Below are positions 21,715-33,714 of a DNA stretch of 64,000 bases, piece after piece; within the stretch, counting starts at the first letter, position 1; each line of letters opens with the position of its first letter. The position numbers and the translations under genes are program-made. Under the pieces are notes generated by a model, which saw nothing but the letters and a program-made list of their open reading frames with translations, did no database searches and was not told the origin of the DNA. Source of the DNA: Symbiotaphrina buchneri (lineage: Eukaryota > Ascomycota > Symbiotaphrinales > Symbiotaphrinaceae); NCBI GenBank assembly GCA_001599915.1, contig BCIG01000001.1:1240001-1304000 (forward strand), read 5' to 3'.

Positions 21715-24315
21715 TTAGCGGAATCGACCCGACTTATGAGCCAGTGGTGACGATGGCATAATTGCTCCACCACGCATAGGATCCCGGACCCTGCCACCGC
21801 GTGTGACAGGAGTCTGTCCAGTGCAGAAGATGCAGACATAGACAGCGGGCAGACTGTTGCGATTCAATCCCACGCACTTGACATGAAGCCAATTGGTGCA
21901 AGATTCGCTGGATAATGTTAACACTGCCTCAAGCGATTGAGAGTAGCAGCAACCCACCATTGAATCATCAGGCCTGAAGAGTTATAGTTGTCCCCACAAA
22001 CACACCGAGTATCTCCCGACATCTGGCTAAACCTGTCTGTGCTCGGTGTAACGCTGTCCGGGTCGGTGATCGTAGTAGGGGATATGTTGTTGAAGGATGA
22101 CATTTGGTGGTTATATGTCGGAGTCGAGGCAGGGGGCATGCGGGAGACAGGAACACGGCGGATGCTAGGACTGTAGAACTGGTTGTTGCTGTAGGATTGA
22201 CTCATCGCAGGCCCTGTTAATGCTCTGTTAGATAGGTTGGAAGCCAAATGGACAGCGGTCCTTACTACTCTGCCTTGCCCTAGCCTCAACAATCTTTCGC
22301 AAAGCATGTTGGGCATCGCCGTCAGTATCTGCATCCACCACTGTCTCTGCTTCGCTGGCGGGATCATCAAGAGCATCGCCGAATGGACCCATGGCGTTCA
22401 TTCGACCGGTATTGTTTTGTGATCGCACAGGCTGTTCTGCCAAGCTCGATAGAGACTGCATAGAGCTGTGGCGGGACATACCGAATGTTGGAATGGCTGA
22501 AATCTGGTTTCCTTTGGTCGACGATCTGGAAGCGGAAGCACTCAAAGGAGCGGTTTGGGGAAGTTGTTGCGGAAAAGTGAAGGATGAATTCCGGCTGAGA
22601 GTATAATTGAAGTCCTCGTCCGCTGAGGAATCGCTCTCACCAAGCTTCCAGCTTCCTTCAAGTCCCTTCCTGATATCGGTATCGGTACTGGATTCAGACT
22701 CATCCAGGATCACTTCGGTTTCAGTTTTAGCCCTCCCATTAGCGTCAATGGTGAACTTGACTTTGGTGCGCGTTCGCGGGCTGGGAGTGCCTGAGCAGGA
22801 ATCAACGGTAGCTACAGACTTGACCGGGGAGGGCCGCTGCTGAGGAGCCATATTCTCATGGTTCTGGTTTCTCTGAGGGATCCCCAGTGGCAAATGCACG
22901 CCTCTTCGGGGGTTGTATCGGTTTCCTCCAAGGGCGCTGTCAGTAGCGCTCCTTGTGAGACCAGGGCGAGCTGATTTCTTAGGCATCAATTTATTTTGAG
23001 GTCGTGGTTGTGCACCCCGCTGTTGCTGTACTCGTTGTGCCCTCTCCATTTCCTCAATTCTTGACTGCTCTTTCTGGTGCTGATATGGTTGCCTGTTATC
23101 CTGTGACATGTTGCCGGGGAGCGTCGCTGAGTTCTGCATATGTGATGGTGGAGGAGAGCTGGAAGTGACCAGCAAGTTAGGATTGACAGATGCTTCCGAT
23201 GTTGTGCGAGAAAGTTGTGGCTTTCTCTGAACAGATGCCGTGACAGGGAAAGGATGAAATGATTCGGAGGTCGAGTGAGACATATCGTTGAAGCTTGTCT
23301 GCTGAGCTCTCGACGTATCTGGTAGCCCACCCCCGAAAGGTGTACTCGGATCATTCACCGTGTTCTGCATAGGAGTGACTTGTTTGTTCATGTCCCCCCA
23401 TGAGAAGAAGTTATCATCACTGACTAGACCTTCTTCGAAAAAGCTATTACCACCGAAATCCATGCCCATGCCGCTCATGTTGTAATTGGGATCCCAAAAC
23501 AAATCGGCCTGTGGGAGGATAGGGGCAGTCGCAGGCCCGGACATGCCATAGCTGAACAAATCGGGCGAGAATTGATAGGACGTGAAGTTCTGAGGAGACT
23601 CGCCCAGCATGTCCAATGACATACCATTCGGCTTTGCCCTATTGCTGCCGGGCGTTGTCAATTTCTTGGGTCCAGCACTAAACGACCTTGCTGTTTCCTG
23701 TACGTCTGAATGCTTCGCTTTCCTTTTCGAGCCAGAAGCTCTAGTAGGAGGCGGCGTCTGCATTGACCGAGCAGATTGGGAACGTTGGAGGTTCTGGAAT
23801 GAGGACTCGGGTTTTGGAGGGGTAAAGGGATTGATAGAACCTTCGGCAAGACCTGCCCTTGTCGGCGATGGCATTGGGGATGAAGAAAGCCGCCGGCTAG
23901 GTTCTACCGGCGGAAGAGAGAGATTTGGATTGGGTGAGAGATGGTGGACATGTGCCGCAAGCTCTGCATTGAGTATATCCTGCTCAGAGAAAGAGCCCTG
24001 TTGACTTGTAGCAGTCAGCGGTCGTTGCCCGGAGGTACGCCGCGAGACTCGCTGGGGAGTCTTGAAGGAGGCAGTGTCGACTACATCCCCGGTGGACCAA
24101 TTCCCGCGGTGATCGAATGTTGCGGTGTGGTATTGTTTGGGGGTTCGAAATATAGCACCGAAGTCGGGGGCGGTTGCTGAAGTGGGAGTTGCTGAGGGTG
24201 TAGGAGGTTCTCCAAGGTAGGCAAAGCTGTTGAGACTGGTCAGCTTGAAAGAACTTTTATGCTCCGTCGTATGGTTTACTGACCCTGACATCTGACTATC
24301 CCAGCTCATAGTCAT
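21715..24315 (-). CDS. PHD-finger nuclear protein, 813 aa
   Basis: Four exons, 24315-24284, 24226-22266, 22213-21958 and 21907-21715. The first intron (57 nt) is in frame and open; I remove it because of its GTCAGT donor, CTGACC branch site and CAACAG acceptor, which turn the start into MTMSWDSQMSGFAYLGEPP. The protein is long, disordered and rich in Ser, Pro, Gln and Asn. A PHD finger is built only after the last splice: CVCG, then MIQCESC, WLHVKC and VCIFC, giving a C4HC3 zinc pattern near residues 725-775. A short Arg/Gly tail follows. PHD fingers read histone tails, so a chromatin or transcription role is likely. I cannot name an orthologue. Confidence 0.87.
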
Positions 24316-27063
24316 TGATCCCCAGAGACGACCACACCTTGCGCCCTTGAGTCAAGGCCAATTGCAAATCGCCGTTATGAGGGACAGACGAGCACTGTCA
24401 ATGAGGGCGAAGGAGGGATTTCTCGAGTTCGTTGTCGAGACATGCAATTTTCTGCCCGACAAGGGTTCGAATGATATCAGACGACCAGAGGCAAGGAAGC
24501 TGAGGTGAGGAGTGGTGTAGCCAGGGAGGGTCGTCTAGTTTGTAGCAAGGGCGGGAAAGAGCTAACGGCAATGAGTGGCTGTAGAGCACCCTTTGGAGTC
24601 AGTGACAGGCAGAGATCAGCCAGATTGAGTCTGGCCTGGAGAGGGCAAATACCAGAATGAGCTCGTCCCGGCAGACAGAAGGATATTTTTCCCAGGTGAA
24701 AGAGGCAGGCGGGCAGTGGGTCAACGGATTTTGTGTAAAAGGCCCATTCCTCGCTCGGCCAGGCGAAGCTTGCAGTAGCTAGAACATTACGGGCCCCGTT
24801 ACTGCATCTAAGCTATGGCCATGGTTTTAGACGACTGGAATTTTGCAAAAATGATGATTAGACAGATTTACAGATGCCGGTTGCCATGGCCAGCCTTTTT
24901 CTTACACAGGGGACAAGAATAAAGGATACGAAGGAGGGAGTAGGAGTGGGAGGAGGAGAGATGACAATTCAGGCCGGGATCACGTTGTTGGAGTCTATCT
25001 CTCTCTCTGCTCTCCCACGCGGGTCGGCGTTAAAGCCTAACACTACACCCTGGTCCCATGTTCCCGTAAGCCTATCCAAGGCCTTTTTCTTGCTCATAGT
25101 AGGAAATTCTGACCCGAACCAAGGCATGGAAATACGGCACATGCGAGATATAGGAGATGACTCCCGAGAGATCAGTGGCTGCCTACGGTAATTTTCTTGT
25201 TGGTTTTTTTCTTTCAATGCAGGAACCTGTCATGCAACCCAATATCGTACTGCTTTCTGCACGGCCTCGACAATAAACTGTCCAGCCAGCCAATGATTGC
25301 AAAACGCAAGCGATACAACGTGCGGAAGCGGTGAACAGACTCAAGTCTACCAACGGCTCTCAATCAGTACTGTGCTCCAGAAGACACAAGATCAAACGTC
25401 TTTCTGTGTCGCTCAGTCGGTTGCTTTGCATGCTGGATTGTTTCTCATCGCTCAGGCCATGACCAAACCACTGGCTCAACTGGAACTTCCCCCGAGTCGT
25501 CCCCCTTCGGTAGTCTGTCCCACATGCATCCAAGTGGGCATTTAACCGAATCCTTCTTGCTTGTCACTTACTGTACGCAGTTAGTCGTGGCCCCCCCAGC
25601 CCAATAACTCTAAACGAGTCATTATTAGCTCCTGACGAGCTGGACGGGGTCGCAAGCCAGCGGCGGACCGTGGCAGCTGTACACTGTCATTGGTGAGCTC
25701 GCCCACAGAGGGCTGGGATTCCTCGACCTGGTGGGAAGCCGCTAATCTGCACAAAGCGGAGCTATATCAACCCACTCATGCAGAAAAGGAGATCGGGTGG
25801 AGCTTTTCTTGGTAACAAATGACGGAATCCGACGATCCAGATCCAATTGTGGCCGAGGATGACTTCTTTGCGCTACCAAAACACTGTAATGCAGGTTGAT
25901 GCTTCAAGGACCGAGTCAGAAAGCTCCTTTATGGAGCTTTGAATCTTGGAGCATCAATTGAATTCAGGGGTTCAAGCTGTGCGAAAGGGGTAGGGGACCC
26001 AGCGGACTCAGGGCACGCATTCTCAGCGGGAAACCTAAAAGTCCCCAGAGTCGACGGACGATTTGAGTTCAGATCATCGATCCGACTTGTCCTAGCCTCA
26101 CCACTCAGACCACCAATCGATTTTGGGCGGCCCATCCAGGGATACGAAGTCGGAGCTGTATCGGTCCTACTGGATCCTGCAAGGTACCGGCACCGTAACC
26201 GCTGTGAGGAATGAAAGCCCACCACTTCCGGCGACCTGGGCATACTTCTGCAGGCCAGCCTGCACTGCCCGGGGTGGTGGACAGACCTAAAGCTAACTCA
26301 TCACATGCAACTACGAGATAGATCCTTCGATAAGGCCCCTCGTACGAGACCAATCTCCTCAATTGGGTCGATGTCCATGCCAGTTGTTGACATCCTTCCT
26401 GAAAAGTGCTAACGCCGACTGCCCATCACTTACGATTCTTGGCCGACTCATGCAAGTCAATGCAGCGCTGGTGCGATGTTCCCGCACTTCTCGGTTGATC
26501 AACTGGAGTTCCCCGGTTTTCTTTTACGGCAATAATGAAAGTAGGCTCCAGAGTGTTTGCAGCTTGCGTAACTCCAATTGACACAGACCGCGGATCTTCC
26601 TACTCCGTAAGCTTGTTTCCATTTGGACCAGGCGGCGCCACTGGTGAGAAGAAGCTCGCCAAAAGCAACACTTCGCCGGAAGACGGAAGACGGAAGACGT
26701 TATTACGGCACAAATTTACCCCTTGATATGCCGAGGTGGTGGAAGCCACCCAGCTGAAGTTGTCCGAGCATCATCTCCTTTTCCAGTGTAGGACTTCGGG
26801 TTAATTGCATGCATAAAAGGCCACGGATGCCCAGCCGGCTTCAAGAATGTTAGTCCGAATCCCCGGTTCAAGTAAGTTTCGCACCTTTCGATGCATACGA
26901 GATAAGCACACGCAGTTCGGCACATAACTGGTAAGAGCAAGCGGAGAGAGGTGCTAGGCCTTTGAAGAGCAATTTGCTAGGAATGGCGAGGCTTTAAAAG
27001 ACCTGTGCGGTATGGTATGTACGTCAAAGTCTACAACCAATGAAGGCTCTCCGCCAAACACTT
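24316..27063. other. Largest unexplained gap on the left half (2.7 kb)
   Basis: It lies between the PHD gene start and the stop of the nuclease gene. Frames of up to 105 residues occur on both strands (for example 24874-25191 plus and 25929-26243 minus) but none has a domain, signal peptide or splice partner. No tRNA, snRNA or repeat recognised. A long promoter or untranslated leader of the PHD gene, or an unannotated noncoding RNA, would fit. Confidence 0.4.
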
Positions 27064-28155
27064 TTACTTCGTAATATTTGCTTCTTGCTTCCTTTCCCGC
27101 TGGACAATCTTCTCTGTATCGAGAGTGACGAAGAGAGGAACATGGTCGCTTGGCCCGCGGTCCTGTGGGTTATCCAACATGTCCGCTTCTTTGAGTGGCC
27201 GGCCTGCTCCGACCATGGATTTTGAGATGAGAATCAGATCGACCCTGTCGCAACCGGAGCCCCATGGTTTATTCCGAGGATAGTAGGTATATTTCTTGCG
27301 GTTCCCATGGAGATATCTGAAGGTATCCACGAGTTCTAGGCCCCCGTCTTTGTCCAACAGCTTGCTCTTGAAATCTGCCCGATTCTTAACGTGCTGTTCC
27401 CCCGTACGAAGGTATGGATGACTGTCTAGAACGGTCTGCGAAATATTCATGTCTCCTGCAAGGACCAGCGAGAATCCCTGTGCTTCGAGCTTGAGACATT
27501 CTTGTCGCAGCAGACTGTGGAACTCCCGTTTCCTATCATGCCTTGTGCCTACCACGTGTCCAGAAATTGGGTCTTTGTACGGACTATCTGTTCCATTGAC
27601 AGCGTAGATGTTGAAAATGGCAAGCTTTGACTTTGTTTCAGTCACAAGGACGCGGCCTTCAATATCCCAATCCACTTCTCGAGTCCGGTCGACATCCGAC
27701 AAGAAGTCATCTCTTATGATTGTCGCGACTCCATACATCCTTCCTCCAAAGCTGCGCACATTGATCTTGTCGCGCGGGAGGCAGAAGGTCACACTATAAC
27801 CTGGCCCGCCATCTTCTTCCCTGCTGCTATTGACCGCCTTCTCAACGGCTCTTATGATGCTGGTATCGTCCTGCCTGAGTTTCACCTCTTGTAGGCACAG
27901 GACCTGAGGCCAATTATGACGCTCCAGGAAAGCTCGAAGCCTGGTCGGCGGCGTTGTCTTGCCAGATTTCGGTTGAAAGAAGGAGCTGATCAACTGAGCT
28001 ATGAGCGGCTGGATTCCATTGACATTCCACGATATGATCCTTAAGACTTTGCCATCGAGCTTTGTGAGTTTCGCTGCGCGGCCTTCCTCCGCCAATTCGT
28101 CGCTAAGGTGCCTCTTCCTCAACGGTGGAGGGCTTATTGTGCGAGCGTTGGCCAT
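27064..28155 (-). CDS. ExoIII/APE1-type AP endonuclease family protein
   Basis: Intronless, 363 aa from the ATG at 28155, which has a good context (ATCATGG). An in-frame ATG at 28248 would add 31 residues but sits just after an overlapping out-of-frame ATG. All catalytic blocks of the EEP fold are present: IISWNVNG (Asn44, Asn46), CLQEVKL (Glu90), GGRMYGVA, IFNIYAVNG, LAGDMNIS (Asp235, Asn237), CDRVDLIL (Asp306) and PSDHVPL (Asp337-His338). These fit metal-dependent cleavage at abasic sites in base-excision repair. It lacks the C-terminal zinc finger of Apn2. The N-terminal extension is basic, and with the longer start could be a mitochondrial signal. Family certain, exact role inferred. Confidence 0.9.
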   Translation of the reverse strand: MANARTISPPPLRKRHLSDELAEEGRAAKLTKLDGKVLRIISWNVNGIQPLIAQLISSFFQPKSGKTTPPTRLRAFLERHNWPQVLCLQEVKLRQDDTSIIRAVEKAVNSSREEDGGPGYSVTFCLPRDKINVRSFGGRMYGVATIIRDDFLSDVDRTREVDWDIEGRVLVTETKSKLAIFNIYAVNGTDSPYKDPISGHVVGTRHDRKREFHSLLRQECLKLEAQGFSLVLAGDMNISQTVLDSHPYLRTGEQHVKNRADFKSKLLDKDGGLELVDTFRYLHGNRKKYTYYPRNKPWGSGCDRVDLILISKSMVGAGRPLKEADMLDNPQDRGPSDHVPLFVTLDTEKIVQRERKQEANITK

Positions 28156-28567
28156 GATGCGGGGGATGTAGCGGGCCGACCATGGCGCATGACAGCCTGG
28201 AAGTCTACCTGAGGGGTTTATCTCAACTAGCTGCTTTGCCAGTAACATGCATGGTGAAGACGACGGAGGTGAATATTAAAATAGTGATGGTAGAATTGAA
28301 TGTGAAGAGTACCATTTTAGGTCCGGGGTAAGGACCCCTCTAGATGCTGCCGACGTCATCCAGTGGACTGAGCAGCTGTTCGTCGCAGCATGTGGGTCGT
28401 CTTGGCAAACCTCTTCTGCAAAACCAATGCCTGCGCAGAGCTTGACTGGCCATCAACTTTCTGTCCCATCAAACCAAAGTTTGCTCGATCAGGCGATTTC
28501 AAACAGATGCAGGGAGACAGCTCTGGAATGATGTGTTCTATCTTCTGTACTGCTCCGTGACCGTTTC
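28156..28567. other. Divergent promoter (nuclease and Zn2Cys6 genes)
   Basis: 412 bp between two divergent starts. No RNA gene or ORF of note. Confidence 0.6.
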
Positions 28568-31500
28568 ATGGATCCACCAAATCTGCCAGGACGAGGACCC
28601 CCAGGAAGCCAGCGGCATGGCTCGTCTACCGGAGGTTCCTCCTACGATAGCGGATCTCAACCAAGAGCGGAGCAATCTGCGTCTGAGCACCATACCAGAC
28701 AAGAACATGGGGCGCACTCGCATCGAGCAAGTGCTGCCCGGCAGATAACTCGGACAAGGACAAGCTACAGTTGTCAGGCCTGTAGGCGGCGCAAGGTCAA
28801 ATGCGACAAGGTCAGTGGCTGAGCTCGGTCCGAGGTGAAGATGTGGTTGACAAGATCAAGGCTCACCCTATTTGTGGAGAATGCTCAAAGAATGGCGAGC
28901 AATGCGTATATGGTAGCGGGGCTTCAGGCTCAGCACCTACAGCGGCCCCCCTACAGTCGCAAGCTACCAGCTCCACATCAGAAAGCGGCGGAAGCACCCC
29001 TGCCGGTCCTTACCAATCAAGGGTCATGAGTGCTGAAGAAGCGCAACGGAATATCAAGCGACAACGAACATACTCGGGCAGCTTGACGTCTGGAGGAGAC
29101 TTCACGGTGAATACATCCCTGGCTACCACACCCGTGACCGGCACCGAGGCGAAGGATATTGAGAGCCGCTTGGATCGTCTTACAGCCATGGTCGAGCAGC
29201 TAGTTCGAGCTCAGCCAACGCCTCCCGCAAACGTCGAATCTATGCCTCAGCAAGCACCATACTCCCGTGGTCGGTTACCAAGCCCACAGGAACAGCGCAA
29301 ACGTGGCACAGAAGGTCTCGCGCACCCTGACCCTAAGCAGATTGGGAGTCTACGAGGGTTCCCCATTGAGCGGACCTTTTCTGCACCGCCACGTATGGAA
29401 GAGGAAGAAGATAGCGGTTCGGAGGATACTACCGCGAGACGTGCTTCCTCTGGGAGTGACATGAACATAGGCCACCTGGCCCTCGAAGGAAGTGGCCGAA
29501 GCAGCTACATAGGCAATACATATTGGGCGTCAATCTATGACGAGGTAGGGCTGAGAAAGAGAGAAAGAAGAGGATAGAGCCGAATTGCTGATTTGCAAAA
29601 TATACAGGTCGCTGAGTTGAACCAACTATTACGTGATCAGAGCCGGTATCATAATCCTTCTGATCCCCGCCGACCCACCGTCCAAACTAGACCACAGGAA
29701 CCAGGCACAGCGGCAGCAAGAGGTACATCTGCGTCGTCGTTACGATTTCAAGGCGAGGATATCCGGTCGTCTGGGAACCCGCTCGAAGCTGATACCAAGA
29801 AAGTCAACCTTTTGCAGCCGCAGGACCAGTCGACTACGTCCCGGTTTTATAGGATTCTTCCGGAGGTGCTGGCGAACCTGCCATCCAAACGCCAATGTGA
29901 CGTTCTCTACCGCGCATATATGCAAGGTGTCCACCCAATCATGCCAATGGTTCACCCGCCGGACTGCCTGGAAGACTATAATGACTTTTGGAATTGGTTC
30001 GATAAGCATGATCATGGTTCAGTAGCATATGCGAAGCCTAGCTTCATCCCTCTTCTTTATGCCATTTTGTACGGTGGATCAGTCAGCTGTCCGGTGAAAA
30101 TCCTGGAGGCCGAATTTCGTGAATCGAGGTCACGCCTGTCACATCGGCTCCATGATGAAGTTACCAGATCACTGGCAATGGTTTCTTTCCCTCGAACGCC
30201 ATCAATATACTCACTCTGTGCATTCTTGATCGTCCAAAGTATACTGATGAGGGAAGAAGAGCCTATGGTTTGCTCGACATTTGTCACGCTCGCTTTGAGG
30301 GTGGCTCAGTCGATGGGCCTACATCGTGACGGTGCCAGATTCGGCCTTAGCTCCTTTCAAACCGAGGTGAGACGGAGGGTGTGGTGGCATATTGTCTTTC
30401 TCGATACTATGATCGCAACGACTCTAGGTCTTCCGCCGTTAGTCAACCTGGATTACGCCGACTGTGCCGATATCAGTGAGTTGAAAGACAAGTGGGTTGG
30501 CACGGACATTGGTAAAGCATATGAAAGAGAAATCGCACTGGGCCAGAGAGAGCCCCCTGTGGCTGATGATGTGTTGGCCGGAGAACACGATTCCATGGTA
30601 TGTCCGAGTGGCTTGTATACACAGGCCAAGGTCTATAACACGAGTAAGTGCTTCCTTGACCAAGTCTCCGCTGTTACCTCCGAGTATTTCCCCCAAATTG
30701 GAGCGCTGGTCCCATGCTTTGATGCAAATGTTACACGTGTACTAACGTCTGCGTAGCTGTACTCAAGAGGATCGATCGCACACTACTTGGAGTTCGGCCT
30801 ATACTGGTCAAAGATGTGCAGAAAATCCAGGAAATATACAATAACTGCAGAGACCACATGTTGGCTATTGTGGAGAGAGTCCCCTGGGAAGGGAAACCGG
30901 AGACGGATTTGTCATTGGACATCGACGCCCGTGTGCAAAGCTTCCTGGAGACGCACCCCTTATCAATTTCAGGGCCTGTAGATGGGACGGAATGGGATAA
31001 ATTGACCGAGGCACAGCCTTTGGACAATATCACTGAACAAGAAATCCTGTATCAGCGCGAAAGTTATCTGGCGTTCCCTGCGTGGGTCAGAATAGTAACA
31101 TCGTTGCTTATTGATAAGGTAAGCTTTTATTGCCCTCAAGAGCAAGCCACATCGGCTCACGGGGACAGACCTTCTGTGTGTCTTATCAACCATTCTTGAA
31201 AACAAGCAAGAGTCAGATGTGGAAGGTGTACCGAGAACGGTAAATTGGATTCCCGAAGGAATGACAATGAGGAACTGGAAGCTGACAATTCGCAGCGCCA
31301 TCAAACATTGCCATGCATATATGGATAAGTTCATCCTTCTGACGACAGTCAAATGCTTCCAGCCATTTCAATGGAGCTGGCCAGGGTTGGTGTCTTCCCT
31401 CCTCGGTCCTTTATTGAGTTCAAGAGCTGATGGCTGATGGTCTTCTCAGGAATCATCAGCCTATGCACGCGGCCATGATTCTGCTAGTCGATCTATACAA

Positions 31501-32203
31501 GGAACCCATGAGCGCCGAAGCGGTAAAGTCACGATCGTATATCGACAAATTATTTGCCTTGTCTGGTCCCGATGGCGGAGTTGTAAGGAGTGAAGATGGC
31601 GTGCTCTCCCAACGTCCCCTACGAGAAGGAGGAAAGGAAGCTTGGGACATGCTCCGCCGATTGCGACAGAAAGCATGGGAGAAGGCTGGACTAGATCCTG
31701 ATGTTTTATGGACGGATCTCGATGAAAACAGGATCGGTTTTGCACATCCGCTCACGTCCGGTGAAAGAATGATGAAAGACTTACGGCAGTCACAACTTCC
31801 TATGCATCCGCCAGCAGAGCAAGGCGCCCATCATTATGAGTCAGAGTATCCTCCCTCAGGCGACCCAGGGAGACAAGCTCCAGGCGGCCAGACAGCGGGT
31901 GCATCTACCGCCTCACAGTCTGCCGGTCAAGGACCAACCTTGATGCCGCAGGTATCTGTACCTTTGCGAACAGCTTCTGCGGTAGCCCCTTCCGATGTCG
32001 AGACCCCGTACCCCTCCGCCTCTTCGGCTCAAGGAAGCGCTGCTCCATGGGCAACGGCGACGACGGCCAGTGGAGAACCGGGCGAGTTTAACTGGGATGA
32101 GTGGGATAACGTTTTTGGCGATTATCTCAGGGTGGGCGATCTGATGGATGTGGACCAGCAGGATCCATGGCCGTTCAAGGATGATAATGATACGGATACT
32201 TGA
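28568..32203 (+). CDS. Zn2Cys6 fungal-specific transcription factor, 1079 aa
   Basis: Seven exons: 28568-28810, 28861-29544, 29608-30643, 30757-31118, 31169-31239, 31296-31385 and 31450-32203. The binuclear cluster C-x2-C-x6-C-x6-C-x2-C-x6-C covers residues 69-96 (CQACRRRKVKCDK, then AHPICGECSKNGEQC) and is interrupted by the first intron. A short heptad-like region (ESRLDRLTAMVEQLVRA) follows as a possible dimer helix. The middle-homology region begins at YRAYMQGVHPIMPMVHP and includes the RRRVWWHIVFLDT block of the fungal_trans domain. The small exons 5 and 6 restore DKTFCVSYQPFL and AIKHCHAYMDKF. The C-terminal part is disordered and acidic, ending in aspartates, as in activation domains. 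Target genes unknown. Confidence 0.93.
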
Positions 32204-33714
32204 AGGTCAACGACGACCACTCCAGCTTTAGAGCGTGAGTGGGATCGGGATTTCGGTATGCATCGTCAGCCCCTATGTCGCCCCCTACAGAGGGTCAATA
32301 CAGCGACCGGTCTCGTCGAAGGAGCCTCACATGTGCTCCTTAGATCTATATTGGCTCGACATCGCAGCCGAATTTTAAAGCTTCGCCGACTACTTGAACG
32401 CTTCACCGCGTCAAGTCAATCTGCTGCAGCTTTGGTCTGTCTGAGAACCTGAAGAGCAGGATGGGGCCTTCGGGAAGATGGTACAGCTACGGCACATAGA
32501 CCGGAAAGTCGATATGGCCAGATGAAAGGCGGCAATGGCTGATGCAACCACCGAACAAACATTCTGGGGTCCTATCTGTCCGCTCCGGATGCAGCCTTTG
32601 ACGACTGGCTGTCATATCTGGAGGACTATGTGCAGTATTGCAAGCTACCATGCAGGCAGGACCCATTGAGCCGTCTCCGGTGCCAGGAGCTGAAAATCCA
32701 CCCCGGTTAGGACATCATTAATTCCCCAAAAGAGCTGTGCAGGGCAGTTTTGATGAGGCAGGACCAACGGCCGGCATCGCCCATCTCCAATCATGTTCAT
32801 ACACTGGTAAGGCCATTGCACTGGCTGAAGCACATTTGCTGTGCCGTATGCAGTTCCCGCCGGGGATGAGATTCTGAGGATTTACTGTCAGCACTAAAAC
32901 GGGAGGCCGAGAGAGGCCAGGGGGCAAGTCGGGCAACTATCTGCCCGGACGAGGTCAATGGACTGGCTCATGTTGGAAATCAGTCGTGCTGCGCCGCGCA
33001 ATCACGGCCGCAAATTTACCTTATTAGAGAAGAGCATCGTCCATAGATGAGCTGAATATTAATTGCCGTTGTGGGATCTCACCAGAAAGATCCTTCAGCT
33101 GCATCATGTTTTAACATGGGTATTGGAACCTTATCAGTAGTAAAACTCGTATATATTAATGTTCCACGCCTGATGCTGTCTTTTGAAGCTTTGTATTCCT
33201 GACGATACTGTCTCTTCCAATTGTCTCTGCCAGTATGCACAGAACATAAGGTAGTCAGCATTTGCAGGCCACTGAGAGTGGCAGTTGCCGTGCGCTGTTG
33301 ACCCCTCATTGGAAGGGAGCTACCAATCTCCAAGCGAAGCTCTCGAGCTCTCGAGCTCTCCAAGCTGGAGCTCAAATACGTCTTCCAGCTCGAAACCGGA
33401 GACTCTCTCTACGAGCTCTTAACTACAATTAACTCGAACCTGGAAAGCCCCCAGTCTACGACCTTTTCGACTGTGGTGGCTTGAAACCAAATAAACCATT
33501 GGTAAGCCTTAGCAAAGACCAGGCGCATCGCTAAGAGCTTGCTGACCAAGGGGATCTCTCCCTCTCAGTTCCTGGACCGGATCTAAGAGATTACCTGCTA
33601 CAACCCTTGATCAGGGCGCTTGACACGGGCTTTGTGTCAATCGCATTTCGCGCGGACAATTATTGATAGTAGGCAGCCTCGTCGGCGACCCGGAGCTCGG
33701 GAGGGTCCTCGCAA
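32204..33714. other. Intergenic, promoter of the BTB gene
   Basis: 1.5 kb without a recognisable gene. A microrepeat of CTCTCGAG units lies at about 33345-33362. Nothing else noticed. Confidence 0.5.

Noticed and set aside
33345-33380. CTCTCGAG microrepeat as a possible element end
   Set aside because: Only two and a half copies, no matching partner and no target-site duplication.
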